From assembly GCF_036504375.1 (NCBI RefSeq), contig NZ_DASXVH010000098.1:1-15355 (forward strand): DNA of 15,355 bases, given 5' to 3'. This stretch comes from Novimethylophilus sp036504375. Lineage in GTDB: Bacteria; Pseudomonadota; Gammaproteobacteria; Burkholderiales; Methylophilaceae. Shown here in pieces: positions 7,465 through 15,221 of the stretch. The notes below the pieces were generated by a model. It saw only the letters and a program-made list of their open reading frames with translations. It was not told the DNA's origin and did no database searches. The position numbers and the translations under genes are program-made. Numbering within the stretch: the stretch's first letter is position 1; each line of letters starts with the position of its first letter.

Positions 7465-7490
7465 GATTGCCGGGTTCGTGTCCGGCAATC
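7465..7490 (+). terminator. Stem-loop between motA and hisC, terminator or leader attenuator
   Basis: GATTGCCGG (7465-7473) and CCGGCAATC (7482-7490) form a perfect 9-bp stem with an 8-base loop, followed by AATTCATTTT. The T-richness is moderate and interrupted, so termination may be partial. It probably ends motA transcripts. If a promoter lies at 7440 it would instead be a leader structure of hisC. Confidence 0.5.
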
Positions 7491-7523
7491 AATTCATTTT
7501 GCGTAAGTCATCAGGAAACCCTC

Positions 7524-8630
7524 GTGAAAACTTTGTCTGAACTCGCGCCTGAGTATGTGCGGGCGATCGCTCCCTATCAACCGGGGAAACCGATTTCCGA
7601 ACTGGCGCGCGAGATGGGGCTGGATGAAGGCGATATCGTCAAGCTGGCATCCAACGAGAACCCGCTCGGCGTGAGCCCGAAGGCATTGGCTGCGATGCGC
7701 GATTCGTTGCAGGATATAGCCCGCTATCCCGACGGCAACGGCTTCGTATTGAAGGACGCAATCAGCCGTAAATTCGGTATTGATCCTGCCCGGATCGTGC
7801 TCGGGAACGGCTCCAACGATGTACTCGAACTCGCAGCACGCGCCTTTCTGAAGCCCGGCTCGGAAGTCGTATTTTCACGGCATTCTTTTGCGGTTTATCC
7901 GCTGGTGACAAAAGCGATAGGAGCCACGGGCGTGGCGGTGCGGGCGAAGAGTTTTGGCCACGACCTGGCCGCCATGCGTGAGGCGATAACGCCGAAGACG
8001 CGCATGGTCTATATCGGTAATCCCAACAACCCTACCGGTACCTTGCTGGGCAAGGATGAATTGCATGCTTTCATGCTCGGCATCCCGGACCATGTGCTGG
8101 TGGTTCTGGACGAAGCTTACGATGAATACCTCCCGGATCACCTGAAATCGGAAGCAATCGGCTGGCTGAAGGAGTTCGGCAATCTGGTCGTTACACGCAC
8201 GCTGTCCAAGGCTTACGGGCTGGCGGGTTTGCGCGTCGGTTTTTCGCTGGCGCATGCCGAGGTGGCCGATATGATCAATCGCGTGCGCCAGCCTTTCAAT
8301 GTGAACAACGTCGCGCTCGCAGCTGCGGCGGCGGCGTTGCATGACGACGAGTTCGTGCGCCGCAGCCGCGAGCTGAATGACGCCGGAATGCGTCAAATCA
8401 CGGCCGGATTGTCCAGTATGGGGCTGGAATTCATCCCTTCGTTCGGCAATTTCGTCTGTTTCCGGGTCGACAATGCCCCTGCGGTTTACCAGCGCCTGTT
8501 ACAGAAGGGCGTCATCATACGGCCGGTGACTAACTACGAGTTGCCGGATTATTTGCGTGTCAGCATCGGTTTGGAAAGCGAGATCGCCCGTTTTCTGAGC
8601 GCACTGGAAGAGGTCCTGCACGCTTCATGA
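7524..8630 (+). CDS. hisC: Histidinol-phosphate aminotransferase (class I/II PLP aminotransferase)
   Basis: HisC transfers an amino group from glutamate to imidazole-acetol phosphate in histidine synthesis; relatives also transaminate phenylpyruvate and hydroxyphenylpyruvate. The 368-residue length is normal. LASNENPLG (41-49) opens the active site, GNPNNPTGT (165-173) and DEAYDEY (196-202) line the cofactor pocket, and Lys229 in TLSKAYGLAGLRVG is the Schiff-base lysine. A C-terminal arginine in YLRVSIG binds the substrate carboxylate. The start is GTG 7524 with AGGAAA at 7513-7518; an upstream in-frame ATG at 7467 falls inside a stem-loop and lacks a binding site. Placement close to pheA in this bacterial class suggests the second hisC copy with an aromatic role, but the sequence alone does not decide. 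It converges on tetR, with stop codons 4 bases apart. Confidence 0.92.
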   Translation: MKTLSELAPEYVRAIAPYQPGKPISELAREMGLDEGDIVKLASNENPLGVSPKALAAMRDSLQDIARYPDGNGFVLKDAISRKFGIDPARIVLGNGSNDVLELAARAFLKPGSEVVFSRHSFAVYPLVTKAIGATGVAVRAKSFGHDLAAMREAITPKTRMVYIGNPNNPTGTLLGKDELHAFMLGIPDHVLVVLDEAYDEYLPDHLKSEAIGWLKEFGNLVVTRTLSKAYGLAGLRVGFSLAHAEVADMINRVRQPFNVNNVALAAAAAALHDDEFVRRSRELNDAGMRQITAGLSSMGLEFIPSFGNFVCFRVDNAPAVYQRLLQKGVIIRPVTNYELPDYLRVSIGLESEIARFLSALEEVLHAS

Positions 8631-8634
8631 GGGA

Positions 8635-9261
8635 CTACCTGGGCTGATAGCCGCGCAAACCGGCGAGATAAATCTCGATCAGGCTGGCGGCCTCGTCTCC
8701 CAGGGAAAAAGACTCGGGATGCAGTATCCAGTTTGAAATCAGGCCGTCGATCAGCGCGTGCATGCCGATGGCTGCGCTGCGGGGGTTGATGCCGGCCGGA
8801 AGCAGGCCCTGTTCCATGGCCGCGCGTATGCGCTGTTCTATTCGATCCAGACATCCGGCCCAGCTTTCCATGTGGCGCTCGCGCGCCACGGCCATTTCAT
8901 CCACCAGTTCGCATTTGTGGTTGACGATATCGAACACCCGGCGCGTCTGGACGTCGGTTGCCACGCGGATAAGCACACTGATCGCTGCGCTGCGCAAAAA
9001 AGCGAGCGGGTCGTCCAACTGTTCCGCATTTAATTTGTCTACCATCTCGTCTATCGGCAATTTCACCCGTTCCAGCATCGCATGGAACAGATCGGCCTTG
9101 TTCTTGAAATGCCAATAGATGGCCCCGCGGGTAACGCCGGCGGACGTGGCGATCTCCGCGAGCGACGTGCGCGCCACGCCTTTTTCATTGAATACGGTCT
9201 CGGCGGCATCAAGCAATTGATGGCGCGTTATTTCCGCGTTTTCTTTGGTGCGTCTAACCAT
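8635..9261 (-). CDS. TetR/AcrR-family repressor of the adjacent efflux operon
   Basis: A 208-residue one-domain regulator with an N-terminal helix-turn-helix and a C-terminal ligand pocket, as in AcrR and TtgR. The DNA-binding part spans about residues 10-56: RHQLLDAAETVFNEKG, then TSLAEIATSAGVTRGAIYWHF, whose GVTRGAIYWHFKNK recognition helix is the AcrR-type signature. The C-terminal half (MHALIDGLISNWIL) is the usual dimer and effector domain. The gene is divergent from the adaptor gene and a palindrome fills the shared promoter, so autoregulation and pump repression relieved by toxic ligands are expected. The ATG at 9261 has no clear Shine-Dalgarno sequence. The inducer cannot be read from sequence. 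Its last codon lies 4 bases from the end of hisC. Confidence 0.93.
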   Translation of the reverse strand: MVRRTKENAEITRHQLLDAAETVFNEKGVARTSLAEIATSAGVTRGAIYWHFKNKADLFHAMLERVKLPIDEMVDKLNAEQLDDPLAFLRSAAISVLIRVATDVQTRRVFDIVNHKCELVDEMAVARERHMESWAGCLDRIEQRIRAAMEQGLLPAGINPRSAAIGMHALIDGLISNWILHPESFSLGDEAASLIEIYLAGLRGYQPR

Positions 9262-9275
9262 AATTTGAGAATTAC

Positions 9276-9305
9276 TTTACATACATGCATGAATGTATGT
9301 AACAT
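9276..9305 (+). promoter_or_regulatory. Candidate efflux operon promoter overlapping the operator
   Basis: TTTACA (9276-9281, 5/6 of the -35 consensus) and TAACAT (9300-9305, 4/6 of the -10 consensus) are 18 bases apart, with nearly all of the inverted repeat between them. Repressor bound there would block polymerase. TATAAG at 9322-9327 is an alternative -10 box. On the minus strand GTTACA and TAAAGT flank the same repeat and may form the tetR promoter. Confidence 0.45.
9277..9302. promoter_or_regulatory. AcrR-type operator (inverted repeat)
   Basis: Half sites TTACATACAT (9277-9286) and ATGTATGTAA (9293-9302) are perfect inverted copies separated by GCATGA. Its central 24 bases differ at only about three positions from the E. 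coli AcrR operator as I recall it. It lies between the divergent tetR and adaptor genes, exactly where a local repressor should bind. Confidence 0.85.
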
Positions 9306-9349
9306 TAGCAAAAGTTGATTATATAAGCAAGAAAATTAAGGGATTGATT

Positions 9350-10561
9350 ATGTCATACGCTGGATTGAATATTTCGCGTCGGGAGACGCTCCAGGTGATC
9401 GCCGTGGCCTTGCTGGCCGTCGGCCTCGCGGCATGCAAGGCGAAGAGCGATAGCGCGGGAGCACATCCCGGCGGTATGGGCGGCAAGCCGGTAGCGGAGG
9501 TTGCCGCATTGACGGTGCAGCCACAAATCGTGCCGGTGACGCTGGAATATACCGGCCAGATCGCCGGTGTGCGTGACATCGAAGTGCGCGCTCGTGTCAC
9601 CGGTATCCTGATCAAGCGTAATTATGTGGAAGGTGCGCGGGTCAAGGCCGGCCAGTCGATGTTCACCATCGACCCCGCGCCGTTCCAGGCCGCACTGGCC
9701 CGGGCGGAAGCCGATCTTGCCAGCGCGGAAGCCCGCCAGGCAAAGGCCGAACGCGATTCCGCGCGGCTCAAGCCTTTGATCGAGGCGCATGCGATTGCGC
9801 AGAAAGATTACGACGATGCAGTTTCCGCAATGCAGATCGCTGCGGCGGATGTGAAATCCTTTAGAACCCGCGTTACCGAAGCCCGCCTGAACCTGTCCTA
9901 CACTCGTGTCGAGGCACCGATTTCCGGCATTGCCGGGCGTTTGCAGGCAACCGAGGGCAGCCTGGTTTCCGGTCCCAACGTGCTGTTGACTACCGTCACC
10001 CAGCTGGATCCCATCTACGCCAGTTTCGGCATTTCCGACAATGAGCGTTTGCGGCTGGACAGCGATGCTGCGGCCGGACGTCTGGCCCTGCCCAAGGATG
10101 GGAAGTTCGATGTTGCGGTCAAATTGGCCGACGGCAGCACTTATGACAAACAAGGCAAGATGAATTTTTCCGACATCCGCATCAGCACCGCCACCGGCAC
10201 CAGCGAAGCGCGTGCCGAATTGCCTAATTCCAGGGGCTTGCTGCGCCCCGGGCAGTTCGTGCGCGTAGCGCTGACCGGCGCCAAGCGTACCAACGCCATC
10301 CTGGTACCGCAGCGCGCGGTGCTGGAAGGGCCGCAAGGCAAATTCGTGTTCGTGGCCGGCAAGGACGATAAGGCGGAGATCCACCCGGTGGAAGTCGGCG
10401 AATGGACCGGCGAATCGTGGGTGATCAATAAAGGCTTGCAGGCCGGCGACCGCGTCATTGTGGATGGCGTGGTCAAGATCGGCCCCGGAGCGCCGGTGAA
10501 GGTAGTCGATGTCAACGCCCAACAAGCCCCGTCCACGACGGCTGCCGTCGCCAAGCACTAG
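9350..10561 (+). CDS. RND efflux periplasmic adaptor (membrane fusion protein, AcrA/MexA family)
   Basis: This 403-residue lipoprotein bridges the inner-membrane pump and the outer-membrane channel. The signal peptide ends in the lipobox GLAAC, so Cys29 is the predicted lipidated residue anchoring it to the inner membrane. Two half-lipoyl motifs (about 78-110 and 185-215) flank an alanine-rich alpha-hairpin (about 110-185), followed by the beta-barrel (FGISDNERLRL onward) and the membrane-proximal domain with GLLRPGQFVRV and ILVPQRAV. Start ATG 9350 has AAGGGA at 9338-9343; an upstream in-frame ATG at 9293 lies inside the operator and is rejected. The pump gene starts 13 bases after the stop. 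Just before the hydrophobic stretch, SRRETL resembles a twin-arginine motif. The substrate range is unknown. Confidence 0.94.
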   Translation: MSYAGLNISRRETLQVIAVALLAVGLAACKAKSDSAGAHPGGMGGKPVAEVAALTVQPQIVPVTLEYTGQIAGVRDIEVRARVTGILIKRNYVEGARVKAGQSMFTIDPAPFQAALARAEADLASAEARQAKAERDSARLKPLIEAHAIAQKDYDDAVSAMQIAAADVKSFRTRVTEARLNLSYTRVEAPISGIAGRLQATEGSLVSGPNVLLTTVTQLDPIYASFGISDNERLRLDSDAAAGRLALPKDGKFDVAVKLADGSTYDKQGKMNFSDIRISTATGTSEARAELPNSRGLLRPGQFVRVALTGAKRTNAILVPQRAVLEGPQGKFVFVAGKDDKAEIHPVEVGEWTGESWVINKGLQAGDRVIVDGVVKIGPGAPVKVVDVNAQQAPSTTAAVAKH

Positions 10562-10574
10562 GAACCATCATTTC

Positions 10575-13500
10575 ATGATCTCGAAATTTTTTATCGACCG
10601 CCCTATTTTTGCGGCCGTGCTCTCCATTTTCATCGTCATCGCCGGCCTGGCGTCGATGAAAGTGTTGCCTATCGCGCAATATCCCGAAATCGCCCCGCCG
10701 GTCGTCACCGTCCAGGCGGTGTATCCGGGCGCCTCTGCCGAGGTGCTGGAGCAGACCGTGGCGGCACCGCTGGAGTCGCAGATCAACGGCGTGGAGCACA
10801 TGATGTACATGAGTTCCACCGCGGCCTCCAACGGCGTGGTGGAAATCCAGGTCACCTTCGAGATCGGCGCCGATGCCGACCAGGCCGCGCTCAACGTCAA
10901 CAATCGCGTCAAACAGGCCGAGGCGCGCCTGCCGGAAGAAGTGCGCCGCCAGGGCGTGACGGTGAACAAAGGCTCGTCCTCCTTCCTGCAGGTGATTGCC
11001 TTTTCCTCGCCGGACGGCCGTTACGACAACCTGTTCACCAGCAACTACGTCACGTTGAACGTGCTGGATCGCATCAAGCGCATTCCGGGTACGACCAATG
11101 TGCAGATTTTCGGCGCCAAGGATTATGCGATGCGTATCTGGCTTAAGCCGGAGCGCATGACCAACCTGGGTGTTTCAGTTGGTGAGGTGGTGGCTGCGAT
11201 CCGCGGCCAGAACGCGCAATTCGCGCCCGGCAAGATTGGCCAGCCGCCCACCGCAAGCGGCCAGGAACTGGTCTACACCGTTTCTGCGCAAGGACGGCTG
11301 AGCGATCCCAAGCAGTTCGAGCAGATCATCGTGCGCTCGGACAACAAGGGTTCGCAGATACGCCTGGCGGATATCGCCCGCGTGGAACTGGGCTCCAAGG
11401 ATTACGATTTTATCGGCCGCGTCAACGGCAAACCCGCCACGCTGATGGGCATATTCCTGCAACCGGGCGCCAATGCGCTGGGCGTGGCGGAAGAAGTCAA
11501 TAAAACGGTGGCGGAACTCGCCAAAAGCTTTCCGGCCGGGCTGCAGCATACCGTGGTGTACGACACCACGCTGTTCGTCGATGTTTCCATCCATGAAGTC
11601 GTCAAAACCCTGATGGAGGCCATGGTGCTGGTGTTTCTGGTGGTGCTGCTGTTCCTGCAGAACTTCCGCGCGACATTGATTCCGACGCTGGCGGTGCCGG
11701 TGTCGCTGATCGGCACCTTTGCCGGCTTGCACGTCCTCGGCTACTCGATCAATACGCTGACGCTGTTCGGCATGGTGCTGTCCATCGGTATCGTGGTGGA
11801 CGACGCCATCGTGGTGCTGGAGAACGCCGAGCGCCTGATGCACGAGCACGGCATGAACCCGCGGGAGGCGGCCATCGAGGCCATGCGCGAGGTGACCAGC
11901 CCGATCATCGCGATCATGCTGGTGCTGACGGCGGTGTTCGTGCCGATCGCCTTCATGGGCGGCCTGGCAGGCGAGCTCTACCGCCAGTTCGCGATCACCA
12001 TCTCGATCTCCGTGATGATCTCGGCCGTGGTGGCGCTGACGCTGACGCCGGCCCTGTGCGCCCTTATCCTCAAGCCGGAACACAAGCAGGTGGGTCCGTT
12101 CTTCCGCATGTTCAACCGCTTTTTTGGCTGGGTGACCGGCCGCTATACCGCGGGGGTTGGCTGGATGCTGAAGCGCAGCGTGATCGGCGTGTTGTTGTTT
12201 GCCGGCATGGTGGTGGTGACCGTACAGTTGTGGCGCACCACGCCGACTTCGCTGGTGCCCGGCGAAGACCAGGGCTATTTCATCAGCGCGGCCTTCCTGC
12301 CCGACGGCGCCAGCCTCGAGCGTACCGACCGCGTAGTGAACAAGGTGACCGATACCATCCTCGCCAATCCCAACAACCTGTATGCGATCGCATTCACGGG
12401 GCGGGATTTCCTGGGGGGGTCGTTCAAGAACAGTGCTGCGACGATTTTCGTGCGCCAACAACCCTGGGAAGAGCGCAAGGTTCCCAGCGCTGCATTGGTG
12501 GGCGACCTGTTTGCAAAGACCGCCGGCATCAAGGAGGCGCTGGTGCTGGCCTTCAATCCGCCGGCGATTTTCGGCCTGGGCAATACCGGCGGCTTCGAGG
12601 TCAATATCCAGAACAAGGGGGAGGGTGGCGCCAAGCGGCTCAACGAAGTGGCGCAGCAGTTTATTGCCAAGGCCTCCAAGGACCCTTCGCTCGCTTTCGT
12701 ACAAACCCTGTGGCGGGCCAATGCGCCGCAGCTTTACGTGGACGTCGACCGCAGCCGTGCAGCCGCTCTCAACGTGAGTCTGCAGGATATCTTCGACACG
12801 TTGTCGGCGACGCTGGGCACGTTTTACGTCAACGATTTCAACAAGTATGGCCGTACCTGGCAGGTGCTGATGTCCGCCGACCAGCAATATCGCCGCAAAC
12901 CGGAAGATATTTCCGCGCTGTATGTGCGTTCCGCCAGCGGAAAAATGGTGCCGATTTCGGCGGTGGCAACCATCAGGTATGACGCCGGCCCGGATACGCT
13001 GACCCGCTTCAACAATCTGCCGTCGGTGAAGCTGCTCGGCAGTGCCGCGCCCGGAGTAAGTTCCGGCGAGGCCATCGCCAGCGTGGAAAAATTGATGAAG
13101 GAAGTGCTGCCATCGGACTTCAGCTATGAATGGAGCGGCGCTTCCTATCAGGAAAAGCGCTCCGGCGGGGCGTCCAATGTCGCGCTGGTACTGGCGGCGG
13201 TGATGATGTTCTTCATCTTGGCCGCGCTCTACGAGCATTGGCTGCTGCCATTCTCGGTGCTGCTGGCGCTGCCGTTCGGCGTGTTCGGGGCATTGGCTAT
13301 CGTCTGGGTGCGCAACCTGGCGTTCTCCATCCTGTTCCCGGGTGTGCCAATCCCGCCGCTGACCAACGACGTGTATTTCCAGATCGGGTTGGTGACCTTG
13401 CTGGGGCTGGCCGCGAAGAACGCGATCCTGATCGTGGAGTTCGCGATCATGAAACAGAAGGAAGACGGCATGAGTATCGTCGATGCGGTGCTGGAGGCGG

Positions 13501-13763
13501 CGCGGCTGCGTTTTCGTCCCATCCTGATGACCTCGCTGGCCTTCATCCTGGGCGTGATGCCGCTGGCGTTCTCTACCGGTGCCGGTGCCGGCGCGCGGCA
13601 ATCGGTGGGTACGGGTGTCATGGGCGGCATGATGGCGGCGACCTTCCTCGCCATTTTCTTCGTCCCGCTGCTTTTCAAGCTGCTGGATGTACAGCACGAT
13701 CATGAGCCGCGCCCCGAGAAATATGGTAAAGCTGGCAATACCAAGGAAACGACGCATGAATAA
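10575..13763 (+). CDS. RND multidrug efflux pump, inner-membrane subunit (AcrB/MexB family, HAE1)
   Basis: A 1062-residue proton-driven transporter that expels hydrophobic compounds from the periplasm and inner membrane through the tripartite complex. It begins MISKFFIDRPIFAAVLSIFI, the standard first membrane helix, and has the expected duplicated architecture of 12 membrane helices with two large periplasmic loops (about 30-340 and 570-890). The proton relay is intact: Asp409 and Asp410 in GIVVDDAIVVLEN and Lys948 in GLAAKNAILIVEFA. GAGARQSVGTGVMGGM near the C-terminus is the usual last-helix signature. A short proline-rich segment, FPGVPIPPLTNDV, precedes helix 10 and helps account for the length slightly above E. 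coli AcrB. AGGAA at 10560-10564 overlaps the adaptor stop codon. The gene overlaps the channel gene by 8 bases, indicating translational coupling. Confidence 0.96.
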   Translation: MISKFFIDRPIFAAVLSIFIVIAGLASMKVLPIAQYPEIAPPVVTVQAVYPGASAEVLEQTVAAPLESQINGVEHMMYMSSTAASNGVVEIQVTFEIGADADQAALNVNNRVKQAEARLPEEVRRQGVTVNKGSSSFLQVIAFSSPDGRYDNLFTSNYVTLNVLDRIKRIPGTTNVQIFGAKDYAMRIWLKPERMTNLGVSVGEVVAAIRGQNAQFAPGKIGQPPTASGQELVYTVSAQGRLSDPKQFEQIIVRSDNKGSQIRLADIARVELGSKDYDFIGRVNGKPATLMGIFLQPGANALGVAEEVNKTVAELAKSFPAGLQHTVVYDTTLFVDVSIHEVVKTLMEAMVLVFLVVLLFLQNFRATLIPTLAVPVSLIGTFAGLHVLGYSINTLTLFGMVLSIGIVVDDAIVVLENAERLMHEHGMNPREAAIEAMREVTSPIIAIMLVLTAVFVPIAFMGGLAGELYRQFAITISISVMISAVVALTLTPALCALILKPEHKQVGPFFRMFNRFFGWVTGRYTAGVGWMLKRSVIGVLLFAGMVVVTVQLWRTTPTSLVPGEDQGYFISAAFLPDGASLERTDRVVNKVTDTILANPNNLYAIAFTGRDFLGGSFKNSAATIFVRQQPWEERKVPSAALVGDLFAKTAGIKEALVLAFNPPAIFGLGNTGGFEVNIQNKGEGGAKRLNEVAQQFIAKASKDPSLAFVQTLWRANAPQLYVDVDRSRAAALNVSLQDIFDTLSATLGTFYVNDFNKYGRTWQVLMSADQQYRRKPEDISALYVRSASGKMVPISAVATIRYDAGPDTLTRFNNLPSVKLLGSAAPGVSSGEAIASVEKLMKEVLPSDFSYEWSGASYQEKRSGGASNVALVLAAVMMFFILAALYEHWLLPFSVLLALPFGVFGALAIVWVRNLAFSILFPGVPIPPLTNDVYFQIGLVTLLGLAAKNAILIVEFAIMKQKEDGMSIVDAVLEAARLRFRPILMTSLAFILGVMPLAFSTGAGAGARQSVGTGVMGGMMAATFLAIFFVPLLFKLLDVQHDHEPRPEKYGKAGNTKETTHE

Positions 13764-15189
13764 CACCAAACTCGCCACGCTCGGCGCCATCCTGATGTTG
13801 GCGGGGTGTGCCAACCTGAACCTGTTTCCGCCGTTCCAGAAACCGGCGGTGGAAACGCCGGCGGCCTGGCCCGGTTTGCCGGCCAATGCCAAGGCATACG
13901 ACAACGCCCAATGGTGGAAGGTATACGGCGATGTGACGTTGAACCAACTGGTCGAGGAGGCGCTCTCGCATAACGAGGATATTGTCATCGCTTCGGCGCG
14001 CATCGATGAGGCACGGGCGCAGCTTACCCTGGCCGACGCGGAGACGGACCCTACCCTTACTGCTACGTTTACGCCGTCGTACTCGCGCAGCACGCAGCGC
14101 GGCACCAACCCGCTGCCGCCGAGTTTCCGCGCCAGATCGCGCGACTACATGGCGCGTATCAACGCTTCCTACGAAATCGACCTGTGGGGCAAGCTGCGCG
14201 GCGCGACCGCGGCGGCTCGCGCCAACCTGCTGGCGACCGAAGCGGCCCGCGACACGGTACGCAATAGCCTGACGGCGCAAGTCGCACAGGGTTATTTCGC
14301 CTTGCTGGCGCTGGATGCACAGATCGAGACCACCCGCCGTACGCAGGAGACTCGCCAGGCCGCGCTCAAACTGCAGCAATTGCGCATGCAGAGTGGCGTA
14401 TCGTCCGAATTCGAAGTGCGCCAGGTGGAAGCCGACCTGGCTACGGTTCAGGCACAGACTCCGGCGCTGGAACGCAACCGCACGCAGCAGCAGAATGCGC
14501 TGGCGATATTGCTGGGCCGTTCCCCGCGCGAGGTAGTGCAAGGCAAGGTGGTCAGAGGCTCGCCGGCAGCCCCGGCCGAACCGGTGGTGCCGGCGGGCCT
14601 GCCGTCCGAGCTGCTGCTGCGCCGCCCCGACCTGCGGGAAGCCGAGCAGCGCCTGATCGCGGCCAATGCCAATATCGGCGTGGCGCGCGCGGCCTATTAC
14701 CCGTCGATTACGCTGACCGGCTATTTCGGCGGCGAAAGCAACTCCCTGGCTGACCTGTTCGTCGGCCCGGCGCGCATTTTCCGCTTTGCCGGCGAATTGC
14801 TGCAGCCGATTTTCAACGGCAAACGCATAGGCGCTTCCGTAGATGTCGCCAAGGCCAGCGAGCAGCAGGTGCTGGCGCAGTACCGGCAGGCCATCGCCAG
14901 CGCTTTCCGCGACGTGCAGGATGCACTGGCGGCGCAGCAATCGGCGCGTGAAGTCCTGGTGGCCGAGCATGCGCACGTCGATGCATTGCAGAAGGGGCTG
15001 ACTCTGGCCAAGCTGCGCTATGAAAACGGCATCTCCAGCCAATTGGACCTGCTGGATGCCGAGCGCAACCTGCTGCAAGCGCAACTGAACCTGACGGAAG
15101 CCGAACGCGCGCAGCGTGCCGCAGTTGCGGACCTGTTCAAGGCGATGGGCGGAGGATGGAATAGCGAGCAAGAGGCCAAAAGCTCTTAG
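13756..15189 (+). CDS. Outer-membrane efflux lipoprotein (OprM/NodT family)
   Basis: This 477-residue protein is the trimeric outer-membrane channel of the pump. The signal peptide ends in LMLAGC, so Cys18 is the predicted lipid anchor. It has the two-fold repeated outer-membrane efflux domain: QWWKVYGDVTLNQLVEEALSHN opens the first repeat and RRPDLREAEQRLIAANANIGVARAAYYPSI the second, each with long periplasmic coiled-coil helices and two barrel strands (INASYEIDLWGKLRG; LLQPIFNGKRIGA). YENGISSQLDLLDAERNLLQAQLN is the conserved last helix. Start ATG 13756 has AAGGAA at 13743-13748 and overlaps the pump stop by 8 bases. The protein ends KAMGGGW plus about 10 residues. The tail abuts an insertion sequence, so the last codons could derive from it. 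Confidence 0.94.
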   Translation: MNNTKLATLGAILMLAGCANLNLFPPFQKPAVETPAAWPGLPANAKAYDNAQWWKVYGDVTLNQLVEEALSHNEDIVIASARIDEARAQLTLADAETDPTLTATFTPSYSRSTQRGTNPLPPSFRARSRDYMARINASYEIDLWGKLRGATAAARANLLATEAARDTVRNSLTAQVAQGYFALLALDAQIETTRRTQETRQAALKLQQLRMQSGVSSEFEVRQVEADLATVQAQTPALERNRTQQQNALAILLGRSPREVVQGKVVRGSPAAPAEPVVPAGLPSELLLRRPDLREAEQRLIAANANIGVARAAYYPSITLTGYFGGESNSLADLFVGPARIFRFAGELLQPIFNGKRIGASVDVAKASEQQVLAQYRQAIASAFRDVQDALAAQQSAREVLVAEHAHVDALQKGLTLAKLRYENGISSQLDLLDAERNLLQAQLNLTEAERAQRAAVADLFKAMGGGWNSEQEAKSS

Positions 15190-15221
15190 AGTACCTAACA
15201 AAATGAGTTTTGGTATTTTTT
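15176..15221 (+). terminator. Candidate intrinsic terminator of the efflux operon
   Basis: CCAAAA-G-CTC (15176-15185) pairs with GAGTTTTGG (15205-15213) with one bulged base, around a 19-base loop, and is followed directly by TATTTTTT. The stem starts within the last codons of the channel gene and extends into the convergent transposase gene. It could end the operon and limit antisense reading into the insertion sequence. The long loop and AT-rich stem lower confidence. Confidence 0.4.

Noticed and set aside
9293..9349. N-terminal extension of the adaptor protein from an ATG at 9293
   Set aside because: The ATG lies inside the operator, has no ribosome site, and would place 19 extra residues before a normal lipoprotein signal.
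11175..14108. Antisense open frame of 977 codons across the pump gene
   Set aside because: It is the mirror of acrB-type codon bias in GC-rich DNA: His/Arg/Gln-rich, no domain, no ribosome site, and it spans two well-supported genes on the other strand.
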